DNA from: Lawsonibacter faecis
GTDB lineage: Bacteria > Bacillota > Clostridia > Oscillospirales > Oscillospiraceae
DNA length: 64,000 bases
Assembly: GCF_014287675.1 (NCBI RefSeq)
Contig: NZ_JACOPQ010000018.1
Span: 1 to 64,000 of the forward strand
Direction: 5' to 3'
Positions 25,280 through 34,088 of the stretch are shown here, piece after piece. The number at the start of each line of letters is the position of its first letter. The first letter of the stretch is position 1. Both the position numbers and the translations under genes were made by a program. The notes beneath the pieces were generated by a model that did no database searches, was not told where the DNA came from, and saw nothing but the letters and a program-made list of their open reading frames with translations.

Positions 25280-26572
25280 TTGACAAAGTATGTGATCCGC
25301 GGTGGGAAGCCGCTTCACGGTGAAATTGAAATCAGCGGAGCAAAAAACGCGGCGGTGGCTATTATCCCGGCCGCGCTTTTGGTGGACGGCGTCTGCCGTA
25401 TTGAAAATATTCCCCAGATCAGCGATGTGACCTTGATTCTGACCATCCTGCAGGAGCTGGGCGCCGACGTGCGCACGGTGAACCGGACCACGGTGGACGT
25501 GGACTGCTCCCATATCCGCAACGGAAAAGTGCCCCACGAGCTGGCGCGGAAAATCCGCGCCTCCTATTATCTCATCGGCGCGCTTCTGGGCCGCTTCGGC
25601 AGCGCCCAGGTGCCCCCTCCGGGCGGCTGCGACTTCGGCGGGCGGCCCATCGACCAGCACATCAAGGGCTTTGTGGCCATGGGGGCCGAGGTGGACGTCC
25701 GCGGCGGCTATATTCAGGCTCGGGCCAAAGGGGACAAGCTGGTGGGCACCCAGATCTACATGGACATGGTCTCCGTGGGCGCCACCATGAACATTATGCT
25801 GGCCGCCACGCTGGCGGAGGGCATGACCATCATCGAAAACGCCGCGAAGGAGCCCCATGTGGTGGATGTGGCCAACTTCCTCAACTCCATGGGTGCGGAC
25901 ATCATGGGCGCGGGCACCGATGTGATTAAAATCAAGGGCGTGGAGCGGCTAACCGGCGGCTCCTACTCCATCATCCCCGACCAGATTGAGGCGGGCACCT
26001 ATATGGCCGCCGCCGCCGCAACCGGCGGCGAGGTTTTGATCAAAAACGTCATCCCCAAGCACCTGGAGTGCATCACCGCCAAGCTGGAGGAGATGGGCGT
26101 GGACGTGGAGGAGCGGGACGACGCCGTTGTCGTGCGCAGGGCCGGCCCCCTCACCCGGACCAATGTGAAGACGCTGCCCTATCCGGGCTTCCCCACAGAT
26201 ATGCAGCCCCAGGTTGCCGCCGTCCTCTGCCTGGCGGAGGGGACCAGCGTCCTCACCGAGGGCGTATGGGATAACCGCTACCGCTACGTGGACGAGTTCC
26301 GCCGCATGGGGGCGCAGATTCAGGTGGACGGCAAGGTGGCCGTCATTGAGGGTGTGGATCACCTCACCGGCGCGCCTGTCCGGGCCTGTGACCTGCGGGC
26401 CGGCGCGGCCCTGGTCATCGCCGGTCTGGCGGCCCAGGGTACCACGGAGATCGACTGTATCCACCATATTGAGCGGGGCTATGAGGACATCGTCCGCAAG
26501 CTCTCCGGGGTGGGGGCGGATATCCGCGTCGTGGTGACGCCCGACGAAGAGAAGCAGGCGCAGATAGGCTAG
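25280..26572 (+). CDS. murA: UDP-N-acetylglucosamine 1-carboxyvinyltransferase
   Basis: The 430-aa enzyme transfers enolpyruvate from PEP to UDP-GlcNAc, the first committed step of peptidoglycan synthesis. It has SGAKNAAV near the start with the substrate-binding Lys-Asn. The catalytic loop Cys is in PPPGGCDFGGRP (about residue 118), the residue targeted by fosfomycin. The remaining inside-out alpha/beta repeats are present. TTG 25280 is chosen as start because GAGGG lies 7 nt upstream and the protein then begins at the usual MurA position. The frame is open to 25127, but that extension begins at the predicted transcript start. The neighbours walJ and rlmH are also wall-linked genes. Confidence 0.93.
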   Translation: MTKYVIRGGKPLHGEIEISGAKNAAVAIIPAALLVDGVCRIENIPQISDVTLILTILQELGADVRTVNRTTVDVDCSHIRNGKVPHELARKIRASYYLIGALLGRFGSAQVPPPGGCDFGGRPIDQHIKGFVAMGAEVDVRGGYIQARAKGDKLVGTQIYMDMVSVGATMNIMLAATLAEGMTIIENAAKEPHVVDVANFLNSMGADIMGAGTDVIKIKGVERLTGGSYSIIPDQIEAGTYMAAAAATGGEVLIKNVIPKHLECITAKLEEMGVDVEERDDAVVVRRAGPLTRTNVKTLPYPGFPTDMQPQVAAVLCLAEGTSVLTEGVWDNRYRYVDEFRRMGAQIQVDGKVAVIEGVDHLTGAPVRACDLRAGAALVIAGLAAQGTTEIDCIHHIERGYEDIVRKLSGVGADIRVVVTPDEEKQAQIG

Positions 26573-26963
26573 GCCGTTCAGAGCAGCGGCGCAAGCAAAT
26601 AGACATCGTTTTTCATCATCCCGGCCGGTTTTCCGAAGGCGCCATGGGTTTACAGCACGGGAGTCCGGCGGTGTCTTGCGGAAAAAGGTACGGACGTTTG
26701 GATACGTTACTGGCCTTTAGAAATCACAAGGGGCGGCGGCTCGTGGCCGCCGCCCCTTGTGATTCCGCGGATGCGGACGGCGCGGGTGCGCCGGAGCCTG
26801 GGCGGATTCACTCCGGGCAGGCAATACATAAGAATAACAGGGGTTTCCCCACACGCCAAAGCATGTGGGGAAGCGGCGGTTCGCGGCCGCCGCCCCTGTC
26901 AATACCGCGCCTAATCGCCCCTGTGTGGGGAGAAATTGATTACATATTTGGGAGGGCTCCCTT
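26573..26963. other. Gene-free stretch with long hairpins between murA and walJ
   Basis: No convincing coding sequence. It contains a 19-bp perfect stem (26722-26740 with 26746-26764) and a second hairpin (26845-26872, TTCCCCACA arms). Each is followed or flanked by a GGCGGC...GCCGCC element. Neither has a strong T-tract. They may be intergenic repeat elements or weak terminators for murA. Confidence 0.6.
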
Positions 26964-27752
26964 TTGTTGCAGCTTTGCACCCTCGCGAGCGGGTCCAGTG
27001 GGAACAGCCTGCTGGTGTCCGACGGGCGGACCCATGTTCTGATTGACGCGGGCATCTCGGCCCGGCGCATTACCAAAAGCCTGCGGGAGCTGGGCATTGA
27101 GCCCGGTGAGCTGGCCGGAGTGCTGATTACCCATGAGCATTCAGACCACATCTCGGGCCTGACCACCCTAACAAAGCAGTTCTCCCTGCCCGTCTATGCC
27201 AGCAGGGGCACGGGGATGCAGCTTTGCTACCGGATTGCGTTCCTGGAGTCCTGCCTGCGTACCTTCCGGCCGGGAGAGAGCTTTGAGGTGGGGGAGCTGG
27301 GTGTGGAGACCTTCCCCACCCCCCACGACACCGTGGAGAGCGTGGGCTACGCCGTGACCGGCTGCGGCAGGAAAGCTGCGGTGGTCACCGACCTGGGCGA
27401 GGTCACCGAGGCGGTGGCCGCCGGGGTGAAGGGGGCGCACCTGCTGGTGGCGGAGGCCAATCACGATGTGGAGTGGGTGAAGTCCGGACCCTATCCCTAC
27501 TTCCTAAAATCCCGCATTCTGGGGGACCATGGGCACCTCAGCAACGAGGCGGGGGGCGCACTGGCCCGCAGTGCTGTGGAACAGGGGGCACATACGGTGG
27601 TGCTGGCTCATCTGTCCGCCGAAAACAACACTCCCGCCAGGGCCTATGGGACCGTGCGCACCTGCCTGGAACTGGGGGGCGTGGACGTGGAGCGGGACAT
27701 TCAGCTGGAGGTGGCCCCCCGGGTGGAGACGGGGCGGAGATACACGGTGTAG
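26964..27752 (+). CDS. walJ: WalJ/YycJ-type metallo-beta-lactamase-fold hydrolase
   Basis: The 262-aa protein begins LQLCTLASGSSGNSLLV and has the metal-binding HEHSDH motif (about residues 56-61). Further ligands lie in TPHDT, EANHD and GHLS, and a His near the end in LAHLSAENN. This is the YycJ group of the MBL fold. Family members act as DNA exonucleases or RNases, and the walJ gene belongs to the wal operon in Bacillota. TTG 26964 (or the next TTG) is the start, with GGGAGGG 7-10 nt upstream. rlmH follows after 18 bp. The partner genes walRKHI end 18 kb away. Confidence 0.88.
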   Translation: MLQLCTLASGSSGNSLLVSDGRTHVLIDAGISARRITKSLRELGIEPGELAGVLITHEHSDHISGLTTLTKQFSLPVYASRGTGMQLCYRIAFLESCLRTFRPGESFEVGELGVETFPTPHDTVESVGYAVTGCGRKAAVVTDLGEVTEAVAAGVKGAHLLVAEANHDVEWVKSGPYPYFLKSRILGDHGHLSNEAGGALARSAVEQGAHTVVLAHLSAENNTPARAYGTVRTCLELGGVDVERDIQLEVAPRVETGRRYTV

Positions 27753-27770
27753 GACTGGGAGCGTGGGTTT

Positions 27771-28253
27771 TTGCTGAGCATCCATATTATCTGCGTGGGC
27801 AGGCTGAAGGAAAAATTCTACATAGAGGCCTCGGCGGAATACGCCAAGCGGCTGAGCGGGTACTGCAGATTCCAGCTCGCGGAGCTCCCTGAGGAGCGGC
27901 TGCCGGAGAAGCCGTCGCAGGCCCAGATTGAAAGCGGCCTCGCCAGAGAGGGGGCGGCCATTCTGCAGCGGCTGCCCAAGGGCGGCGCGGTCATCGCCAT
28001 GTGCGTGGAGGGGAAGAGCCTCTCCAGCGAGGCGCTGTCCGGGCGCATGGCGGATTGGGCCGGGCAGGGGAAGAGCCAGCTGACTTTTCTCATCGGCTCC
28101 TCCTATGGGCTGCATACCTCTGTCAAGGAGCGGGCGGACCTGAAGCTCTCCATGTCGCCTATGACGTTTCCCCACCATCTGGCCAGGGTCATGCTGCTGG
28201 AACAGATTTACCGGGGATTTAAAATCATGGAGGGGTCCAGCTATCATAAGTGA
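27771..28253 (+). CDS. rlmH: 23S rRNA (pseudouridine1915-N3)-methyltransferase
   Basis: The 160-aa SPOUT methyltransferase has VGRLKEKFYIEASAEYAKRL at the start. The SAM-binding knot is FLIGSSYGL (about residues 102-110), and MTFPHHLARVMLLEQIYR at the end is highly conserved. It methylates a pseudouridine in helix 69 of 23S rRNA. The start is TTG 27771. It lies 18 bp after walJ, the usual partner in Bacillota. Confidence 0.95.
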   Translation: MLSIHIICVGRLKEKFYIEASAEYAKRLSGYCRFQLAELPEERLPEKPSQAQIESGLAREGAAILQRLPKGGAVIAMCVEGKSLSSEALSGRMADWAGQGKSQLTFLIGSSYGLHTSVKERADLKLSMSPMTFPHHLARVMLLEQIYRGFKIMEGSSYHK

Positions 28254-28315
28254 TAAGGGCAGAGCACCCGAATGCAGCGATAAGGTGCAGAACAGGACGG
28301 AAAGGCGGGATGGAC

Positions 28316-28726
28316 ATGGGCTGGTGCGAACACTGTGAGACGGAGCGGGAAGGAACTGTGTGCCCGGTCTGCGGCGGAGAGCTGCTTCAGGAGATTACCC
28401 CCGAGGACCTGGAGCAGGCCCACCCCGAGTGGGGCAGAGAGACGGGACGCCTGCTGGACCGCTGGCCCAAGGGGCCGGACGGCGAGCCGGAGGAGCCGGG
28501 AATGCTGGCACTGGCGCAGGACTTCGAGTCCTCGAGAGGGCTCATCCTGTCCCGGCTGGAGGCCGCGGGAATCCCGGCGTTTTACCGCTATCCCGAGGGC
28601 GGGGGACTGGGTAAGGTCGTACTGGGCTTTTCGGGGTACGGGGTATACATCTACGTGCCGAAAAGCCGCTATGAGGAGGCCGAGGAGATGGTCGGCGGCC
28701 TGGCTGCGCCCGGCAGGGGTTATTGA
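28316..28726 (+). CDS. Zinc-ribbon protein with DUF2007-like C-terminus
   Basis: This small protein (136 aa) opens with a zinc ribbon, CEHCETEREGTVCPVCGG (CxxC-x8-CxxC). The C-terminal half (about 80-130) has LSRLEAAGIPAFYR and YGVYIYVPKSRYEEAEEM, the pattern of the small DUF2007 signal-transducing family. ATG 28316 has AAAGGCGGG at a suitable distance. ATG 28310 is closer to that site and is an alternative. It lies between rlmH and the hexomutase gene on the same strand. Specific function is unknown. Confidence 0.8.
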   Translation: MGWCEHCETEREGTVCPVCGGELLQEITPEDLEQAHPEWGRETGRLLDRWPKGPDGEPEEPGMLALAQDFESSRGLILSRLEAAGIPAFYRYPEGGGLGKVVLGFSGYGVYIYVPKSRYEEAEEMVGGLAAPGRGY

Positions 28727-28763
28727 CAGCGTGAAATTTCCATACTGAACAGGAGGATGAAGC

Positions 28764-30491
28764 ATGACGTACAAAGAGGTTTACCAGAAGTGGCTCGGCA
28801 GCAGCGCTCTCAGTGAGGCGGAGAAGGAGGAGCTGCGCTCCATTGCAAATGACGAGAAAGAGATTGAGAGCCGCTTCTTCGCCCCCCTGGAATTCGGCAC
28901 CGCCGGCCTGCGGGGCACCATGTGCGTGGGCCTGCACCAGATGAACATCCATGTCATCCGCCACGCCACGCAGGCTTTCGCCGAGGTCATTTTGGCCGAG
29001 GGCGGCGACGCCGCGCAGCGGGGCATCGCAATCTGCTTCGACTGCCGCCACCACTCCGACGAGTTCGCCCGGGAGGCGGCGGCCGTCATGGCGGGCAACG
29101 GCATCAAGGTGCGTATTTTCGACACCCTGCGGCCCACCCCCGAGCTCTCCTTCGCCGTGCGGGAGTACGGCTGCATCGCGGGCATCAACGTCACCGCCAG
29201 CCATAACCCCAAGGAGTACAACGGCTACAAGGTCTATTGGGAGGACGGCGCACAGCTGCCCCCCCATCACGCCGCCGCCATCGCGGCGAAGATGGAGGAG
29301 CTCGACCTCTTCGACTCCATCCGGCGCATGGACTACGATGCGGCCGTGGAGGCCGGGATGATCGCCGTCATGGGGACGGAGACCGACGAGAAGTTCCTGT
29401 CCAACGTGATGAGTCAGGTCAACGACGCAGCCGCCGTGGAGAAGGTGGCGGACACCTTCAAAATGGTCTACACCCCATTCCACGGCACGGGCTACAAGCT
29501 TATTCCCGAGGTTTTAAAGCGGCTGGGGATGAAGCACGTCATCTGCGTACCGGAGCAGATGGTGATTGACGGGGACTTCCCCACTGTGGTCTCCCCCAAC
29601 CCGGAGAACCCCGAGGGCTTCTGTCTGGCGGTGGATCTGGCCAAGGCGAACGGGGCCGACTTCATCCTGGGCAGCGACCCCGACGCCGACCGGGTGGGCA
29701 TCATGGTGCGCAACGACAAGGGCGAGTACGTCACCATCTCGGGCAACCAGACCGGCGTGCTGCTGCTGGACTACCTCATCGGGGCAAGGAAGCGGGCGGG
29801 CAGCCTGCCGGAAAACGCCGTGGCCCTCAAGACCATCGTCACCACTGAGATGGCCCGGAAGGTGGCCGAGGTGAACGGCGTGACCTGCTATGACACCTTT
29901 ACCGGCTTTAAGTTTATGGCGGAGAAGAAGAACAAGCTGGAGCAGGCCGGCGAGGGAAAGGTCATCTTCTCCTACGAGGAGAGCTACGGGTATATGCTGG
30001 GCGACTATGTCCGGGACAAGGACGCCGTCACCGCCGCGCTGATGCTCACCGAGATGGCGGCCTGGTACGCCGGACAGGGCATGACCCTCTACGACGCGCT
30101 GGAGGCCCTCTTTGAAAAGTACGGCTACTACGGCGAGAAGACCCTCAACCTGGTGATGCCCGGGCTGGACGGCCTGGCCAAAATGAAGAAGCTGATGGAC
30201 GACCTGCGGGCCAATCCCCTCACCGAAATCGCCGGGGTAGAGGTCGTTTCCCGCAAGGACTTCGCCGACGGCACCGAGACCGACGTGTCGAGCGGGAGGG
30301 TGACGGAGATGGAACTCAAAGGTTCCAACGTGCTCAAGTACAAGCTCGCAGACGGCACCGACCTTGTGGTGCGGCCCTCCGGCACCGAGCCGAAGGTGAA
30401 GGTCTACATCCTGGCCCAGGGCGCCAGCCACGCGGAATGCGGCGGGAAGGTGGAGAAATACGCCGCATGGGCGGAGAACCTGAAGGGGTAA
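28764..30491 (+). CDS. Phosphoglucomutase/phosphomannomutase (alpha-D-phosphohexomutase)
   Basis: The 575-aa enzyme has all four phosphohexomutase signatures. These are the catalytic Ser loop TASHNPKEYNGYK (about residue 145), the metal loop GSDPDADRVGI, the sugar loop EESYGYMLGDYVRDKDA, and the phosphate loop RPSGTEPKVKVYI near the end. It interconverts hexose 1- and 6-phosphates, feeding wall polymer and nucleotide-sugar synthesis. Length matches the larger PgcA/PgmB type of Bacillota. GGAGGATG precedes the ATG. A terminator follows. Confidence 0.93.
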   Translation: MTYKEVYQKWLGSSALSEAEKEELRSIANDEKEIESRFFAPLEFGTAGLRGTMCVGLHQMNIHVIRHATQAFAEVILAEGGDAAQRGIAICFDCRHHSDEFAREAAAVMAGNGIKVRIFDTLRPTPELSFAVREYGCIAGINVTASHNPKEYNGYKVYWEDGAQLPPHHAAAIAAKMEELDLFDSIRRMDYDAAVEAGMIAVMGTETDEKFLSNVMSQVNDAAAVEKVADTFKMVYTPFHGTGYKLIPEVLKRLGMKHVICVPEQMVIDGDFPTVVSPNPENPEGFCLAVDLAKANGADFILGSDPDADRVGIMVRNDKGEYVTISGNQTGVLLLDYLIGARKRAGSLPENAVALKTIVTTEMARKVAEVNGVTCYDTFTGFKFMAEKKNKLEQAGEGKVIFSYEESYGYMLGDYVRDKDAVTAALMLTEMAAWYAGQGMTLYDALEALFEKYGYYGEKTLNLVMPGLDGLAKMKKLMDDLRANPLTEIAGVEVVSRKDFADGTETDVSSGRVTEMELKGSNVLKYKLADGTDLVVRPSGTEPKVKVYILAQGASHAECGGKVEKYAAWAENLKG

Positions 30492-30500
30492 GCTGATATA

Positions 30501-30554
30501 AAAAGAGCTCTCACGCCTTATGGGTACGGCCCTAAAGGCGTGGGAGCTCTTTTT
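30501..30554 (+). terminator. Terminator of the phosphohexomutase gene
   Basis: The stem AAAAGAGCTC-CACGCC pairs with GGCGTG-GAGCTCTTTT and is followed by further T residues. Confidence 0.85.
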
Positions 30555-30601
30555 TGGTGCTTGAGGTGCGAGACGAAGCGATTCCGATTGGGAAGGTGGA
30601 G

Positions 30602-30642
30602 AAAACCGGCCCCCGCGCCAGAAAGCGCGGGAGCCGGTTTTT
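30602..30642 (-). terminator. Terminator of SLH paralogue 4
   Basis: GC-rich stem (AAAACCGGC and GCCGGTTTT outer arms, CCCGCGC/GCGCGGG inner) with a short T-tract on the minus strand, 18 bp past the stop. Confidence 0.75.
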
Positions 30643-30660
30643 AAGTTGCTGGAATGATTT

Positions 30661-33564
30661 TTACTCAGCCTCGGAGAGTTCTGCGACGACAGAGATGGTG
30701 TAGGAGGTAGAGGTGATGCCCTTGCCGGCCTCGGAGGTGACGACAGTGACGATCACGGTCTTGCCCACATCGTCCTTGTCGACAACGTAAGCGCCGTCGG
30801 AATTGGTCTTGCCGGCGCCGTCAAAACTGACAGAGGTGTAGGTGTTGGCGGATTTAGCGCTGACCTCAATGGCGATGGTCTCGCCGGCAGCAGCCTTGAC
30901 CTCGGTAGCCTTGTCAGCGCTCAGAGCGGTCCCGTTGGCCTTCACGGTCTGGGGAGCGGGAGTGGGGGTATCGTCGTCGGGATTCAGGACATAGACGGTC
31001 TTCATGGCGACCTTGCCGGCGGCGGTGGTCTCGTCGACGGTCTTGACCCACAGGAAGGTGCCGGCAACAATATCAGCCGCATCGCCCTCGACAACGTCCT
31101 TACCACCGATGACGTACACGTCTTCGCTGCCGTCAAAGGTCAGGGTGGCGTTGGTGAGCTTCTCATCGCCGGAGTGGATGTCGCCCTTGGTCTTCAGCGC
31201 ACCGGCGCTGGCATCGGCAGACGCGACGACGGGATAGTAATTCGCGCCGGTGGCGGCACCGGGGTTGCTGATGTACTTGTCGTTGTCCACATCGATGGTC
31301 ATGAGGACATTATAATCGCTCTTAGCGAGCTCCAGATCGCTCTTGGACATATAGGTATCGACATCGCCGTTCAGGGAGGCCTTGTAGCAGTAGTACTTGG
31401 TGGACCCAATGTACTCCACGCCCTCGTTGGCCAGGAAGACGATCATGTTGCTGGACTTGTCGCCCACGGAAGAGCCGGCGCCGGTGGCGTCCACGAAGAC
31501 GACCTTGGCGTAGCCGCCCTTGGTGGCTGCGGCAATCAGTGTATTCGCACCCTTGCTGGTGGGGGCGTTCTGATAGCCGGTGTAGACAGTGAACACGGAC
31601 TTGCTGCTGCTGTTCAGGGTTTTATAGACATAGATGGTGTCGTTGTTGGCAGTGGCAACGCCAGCGATAGTAGCGGTACCCTTGACAATGTTGGCCTTGT
31701 CGACGGCATTGACCTGAGTCAGCTCGTAGTTGCCATCGGAGTTCACAGAGTAGGTGTAGATACCGTCAAGGGCATTGTTCTTGGCGGCAGACGCGTTGAC
31801 GGTGGAACCGTTCACCGCGTCGTAGCTGCCCTCAGAGGTACCAGTTGTGCCCTTGATGCTCTTGCCGCCGAGCTTGTCGACGTTCACGGTCTCGCTGGTG
31901 CCGTCGGTGAAGACGAGCAGAGCCTCGAAGTAACCCTCGGGCTTGGCGCCGGAGCCGGGGACATAGGCGATGGCGTCAATAATGGCGTAGTTGGTCTCGC
32001 CCTCAACGCCGTCCACGGCCACGACATAGCCGTTGGCGTCCAGATAGAAGACGGACTCATCGTTGCCGGTGAAGGCCTGCGCGTCGGTCATGGAGGTGGC
32101 GTTCTTAATGCCGGCGGCGGTGTAGGTGGTGCCGTCGATGAGCATGGTGTGCTTGCTGGTATTGTAGCGGGTCATGGTGCCGGTGACGGTCTCGGGCTCA
32201 TACACGTAGTACATATCGCCGATCTTGGCGTACAGCACCACGTCGTCCTTGGAGAGGGAGGCGAAATCGCCCACCACCAGGGACTCGTCAATGGCCTTGG
32301 AGACGCCCTTGATGGAGACGGTGGCCTCAGTGCCGTCGGACTTCTCAGCGGTGGTCTTGGTGATGGTGCTCAGGGTGTACTCGGTGACCTTGACGACGTC
32401 GTACTTGCCGTTGCTGTCGGCATCGAGGAATTCAATGGTAGTGCCGATGACGTCATAAGCCGTTTTAAGGGCATTCTTCAGAGCGTCGAGGGTGGTCACG
32501 GTGTCCTTCTTGTCGCCGTTGACATAGACGGAAACAGACTCGTCCATACTGTAGCCGATATAGCCGCTCTTGCCCTTGGTGACCAGATTGGCGAAGGCGG
32601 TGCCGTCGGTGCTGGTGGCCAGGACGTCGGCAGTGGTGGCGACGGCGGCGCTGGAGACCAGACCGTTGACATCGCGATAATAGGCAACAGTGGAACCGAT
32701 GTCGCCGGTCTCGGCGGAGAGCTTCTCGGGCTTGCCGCTGATCACAGCGGTCTTATCGCTGGGGTCAACGCTCTCCAGCACGCCCTTGACCTGGTAGAGG
32801 CCGTTGTAGGTGGTGGCGGCCAGGCTGGAGACGTCGGAGTAGCTGCTGATGTATTGCTTGCCCATATCGAAGGCGTAGACGGGCTTCTTGTTGGTGACGA
32901 ACAGCGTGTTGAAGATCATCTGAGCGGCGTTGTCGCGGGTGAGAGAATCGCTGGCCTTTACGCTGATGCCCTTGGTCAGGGAGCGGACGGAACCGGTGCT
33001 GTAGGAGACGGTCTTGCCGTCAGCAGACTCGGTGCGGCTCCACTCGGTGGCGGACTGGGCGTCGCGCATGATGTTGACGGACCAGTTGTCGCCCACGTAG
33101 CCGCGGTCAGCGGCGTCGTAGCCCACGGCGACCAGCAGCATCTTGGCGGCCTGGACGACGGTCACGGGCTCGGTGGGGAAAAAGTGGCCCTTGCCGTCGC
33201 CGGTGATGATGCCGTTGGAGTAGCAGAACTTGATGTACCCCTCGGCCCAGGAGCTGTCGATGTCGGTCAGGTCGGTCTTGGTGCCCTGGAAGGACGCCTG
33301 ATCCACGTCGCCCATCAGCATCATGGTGATGAGCTTGGCCATGGTGGCGCGGTCCACGGTGGCGGAAGGATCATAGGAACCGTCAGTCTTGCCCTCGATG
33401 ATGCCGAGGTCGACCAGAAGGCTGACAGCCTCCTTGTTGCTGATCTTCTCAGAGTCAGTGAGATCAGCGTAAGTTTTGTCCGCAGCGGAAGCGCCGACGA
33501 CCATCATGCCCAGGAGCATAACAGAAGCCAGAGCCAGGCTGAGGACCCGCTTGAGGTTTCTCAT
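30661..33564 (-). CDS. Large SLH-domain surface protein, paralogue 4
   Basis: The 967-aa secreted protein has the shared signal peptide (1-27) and three SLH repeats (about 30-230). The first two are nearly identical to those of the 8949-11831 protein (GKTDGSYDPSATVDRATMAK). A long Thr/Ser/Asp-rich region follows, ending in a probable Ig-like domain (TSTSYTISVVAELSEAE). It carries the leader and two tandem operators but has an unrelated sequence of equal length where paralogues 1 and 3 have the GGGGCGG palindrome. It is expected to be wall-anchored through secondary polymer. The C-terminal role is unknown. Confidence 0.9.
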   Translation of the reverse strand: MRNLKRVLSLALASVMLLGMMVVGASAADKTYADLTDSEKISNKEAVSLLVDLGIIEGKTDGSYDPSATVDRATMAKLITMMLMGDVDQASFQGTKTDLTDIDSSWAEGYIKFCYSNGIITGDGKGHFFPTEPVTVVQAAKMLLVAVGYDAADRGYVGDNWSVNIMRDAQSATEWSRTESADGKTVSYSTGSVRSLTKGISVKASDSLTRDNAAQMIFNTLFVTNKKPVYAFDMGKQYISSYSDVSSLAATTYNGLYQVKGVLESVDPSDKTAVISGKPEKLSAETGDIGSTVAYYRDVNGLVSSAAVATTADVLATSTDGTAFANLVTKGKSGYIGYSMDESVSVYVNGDKKDTVTTLDALKNALKTAYDVIGTTIEFLDADSNGKYDVVKVTEYTLSTITKTTAEKSDGTEATVSIKGVSKAIDESLVVGDFASLSKDDVVLYAKIGDMYYVYEPETVTGTMTRYNTSKHTMLIDGTTYTAAGIKNATSMTDAQAFTGNDESVFYLDANGYVVAVDGVEGETNYAIIDAIAYVPGSGAKPEGYFEALLVFTDGTSETVNVDKLGGKSIKGTTGTSEGSYDAVNGSTVNASAAKNNALDGIYTYSVNSDGNYELTQVNAVDKANIVKGTATIAGVATANNDTIYVYKTLNSSSKSVFTVYTGYQNAPTSKGANTLIAAATKGGYAKVVFVDATGAGSSVGDKSSNMIVFLANEGVEYIGSTKYYCYKASLNGDVDTYMSKSDLELAKSDYNVLMTIDVDNDKYISNPGAATGANYYPVVASADASAGALKTKGDIHSGDEKLTNATLTFDGSEDVYVIGGKDVVEGDAADIVAGTFLWVKTVDETTAAGKVAMKTVYVLNPDDDTPTPAPQTVKANGTALSADKATEVKAAAGETIAIEVSAKSANTYTSVSFDGAGKTNSDGAYVVDKDDVGKTVIVTVVTSEAGKGITSTSYTISVVAELSEAE

Positions 33565-33635
33565 TTGGAATTCCTCCTTCTAATATTGGGCTTTTTGGGC
33601 GAAATACGGACCCACAGGGTCGTATGACAATTCTT
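33565..33635 (-). promoter_or_regulatory. Conserved SLH leader, copy C
   Basis: Stem-loop at 33604-33625 and the shared block up to AGGAGG, identical to copy A over most of its length. Confidence 0.75.
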
Positions 33636-33680
33636 ACAAGATATAATAAATATTAAAAACGAAAGTTTTTTTATCTATTG

Positions 33681-33696
33681 CCCTAAGTTTTTAGGG
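33681..33696. repeat. Small palindrome in the SLH paralogue 4 promoter region
   Basis: CCCTAA and TTAGGG arms with a 4-nt loop. It lies in the same interval where paralogues 1 and 3 have the long GGGGCGG palindrome. Confidence 0.5.
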
Positions 33697-33709
33697 TTTT
33701 GGTTGCGCT

Positions 33710-33727
33710 GGTAGACATCCGGTAGAC
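33710..33727 (-). promoter_or_regulatory. Tandem GTCTACC operator, near site (copy C)
   Basis: Minus-strand GTCTACCGGATGTCTACC, with both half-sites perfect. Exactly 146 bp before ATG 33564. Confidence 0.65.
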
Positions 33728-33784
33728 GACCGCCGTGGCAGGGGCACGAGATGTCCGCCATCTGGCGGGGTTGCCGGGACTGGT

Positions 33785-33802
33785 GGTAGACAATTGGTAG
33801 AC
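33785..33802 (-). promoter_or_regulatory. Tandem GTCTACC operator, far site (copy C)
   Basis: Minus-strand GTCTACCAATTGTCTACC, with both half-sites perfect, 75 bp upstream of the near site. Confidence 0.65.
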
Positions 33803-34050
33803 ATGGCTGAAAAACACGCTTAGGCAGCCGGGGCGTCAATGGGCAGGGAGAGCGAGGACGGGTGGGGGGGAGCGGGACAGCTTTACAAAAAATTGGAATT
33901 CATTGCGGCGAGCCAGGTGAACGACGTGGTGGGGGTGACCTTTTTGGGCGAGGGGAGCTTGATAAAATTGACGGTTTGGACTTGCCCAGCCTCTCTCAAA
34001 AATGTCACGGAGGCCTTGGAGGAAAAGGGGGGATCGTGTATTTGGGGATC
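33803..34050. other. Unassigned stretch with possible decayed coding sequence
   Basis: A plus-strand frame (83 aa, 33839-34090) contains a plausible protein-like run (LEFIAASQVNDVVGVTFLGE), but it has no ribosome site and ends inside the terminator of the opposing operon. I do not recognise it. It may be a gene remnant or chance. Confidence 0.3.
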
Positions 34051-34088
34051 AAAAAGCTGCGTTCCTGTTTCCAGAAACGCAGCTTTTT
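34051..34088 (-). terminator. Terminator of the PadR operon
   Basis: 13-bp perfect stem (AAAAAGCTGCGTT arm) with T-runs on both strands, 58 bp past the stop at 34146. Confidence 0.88.
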
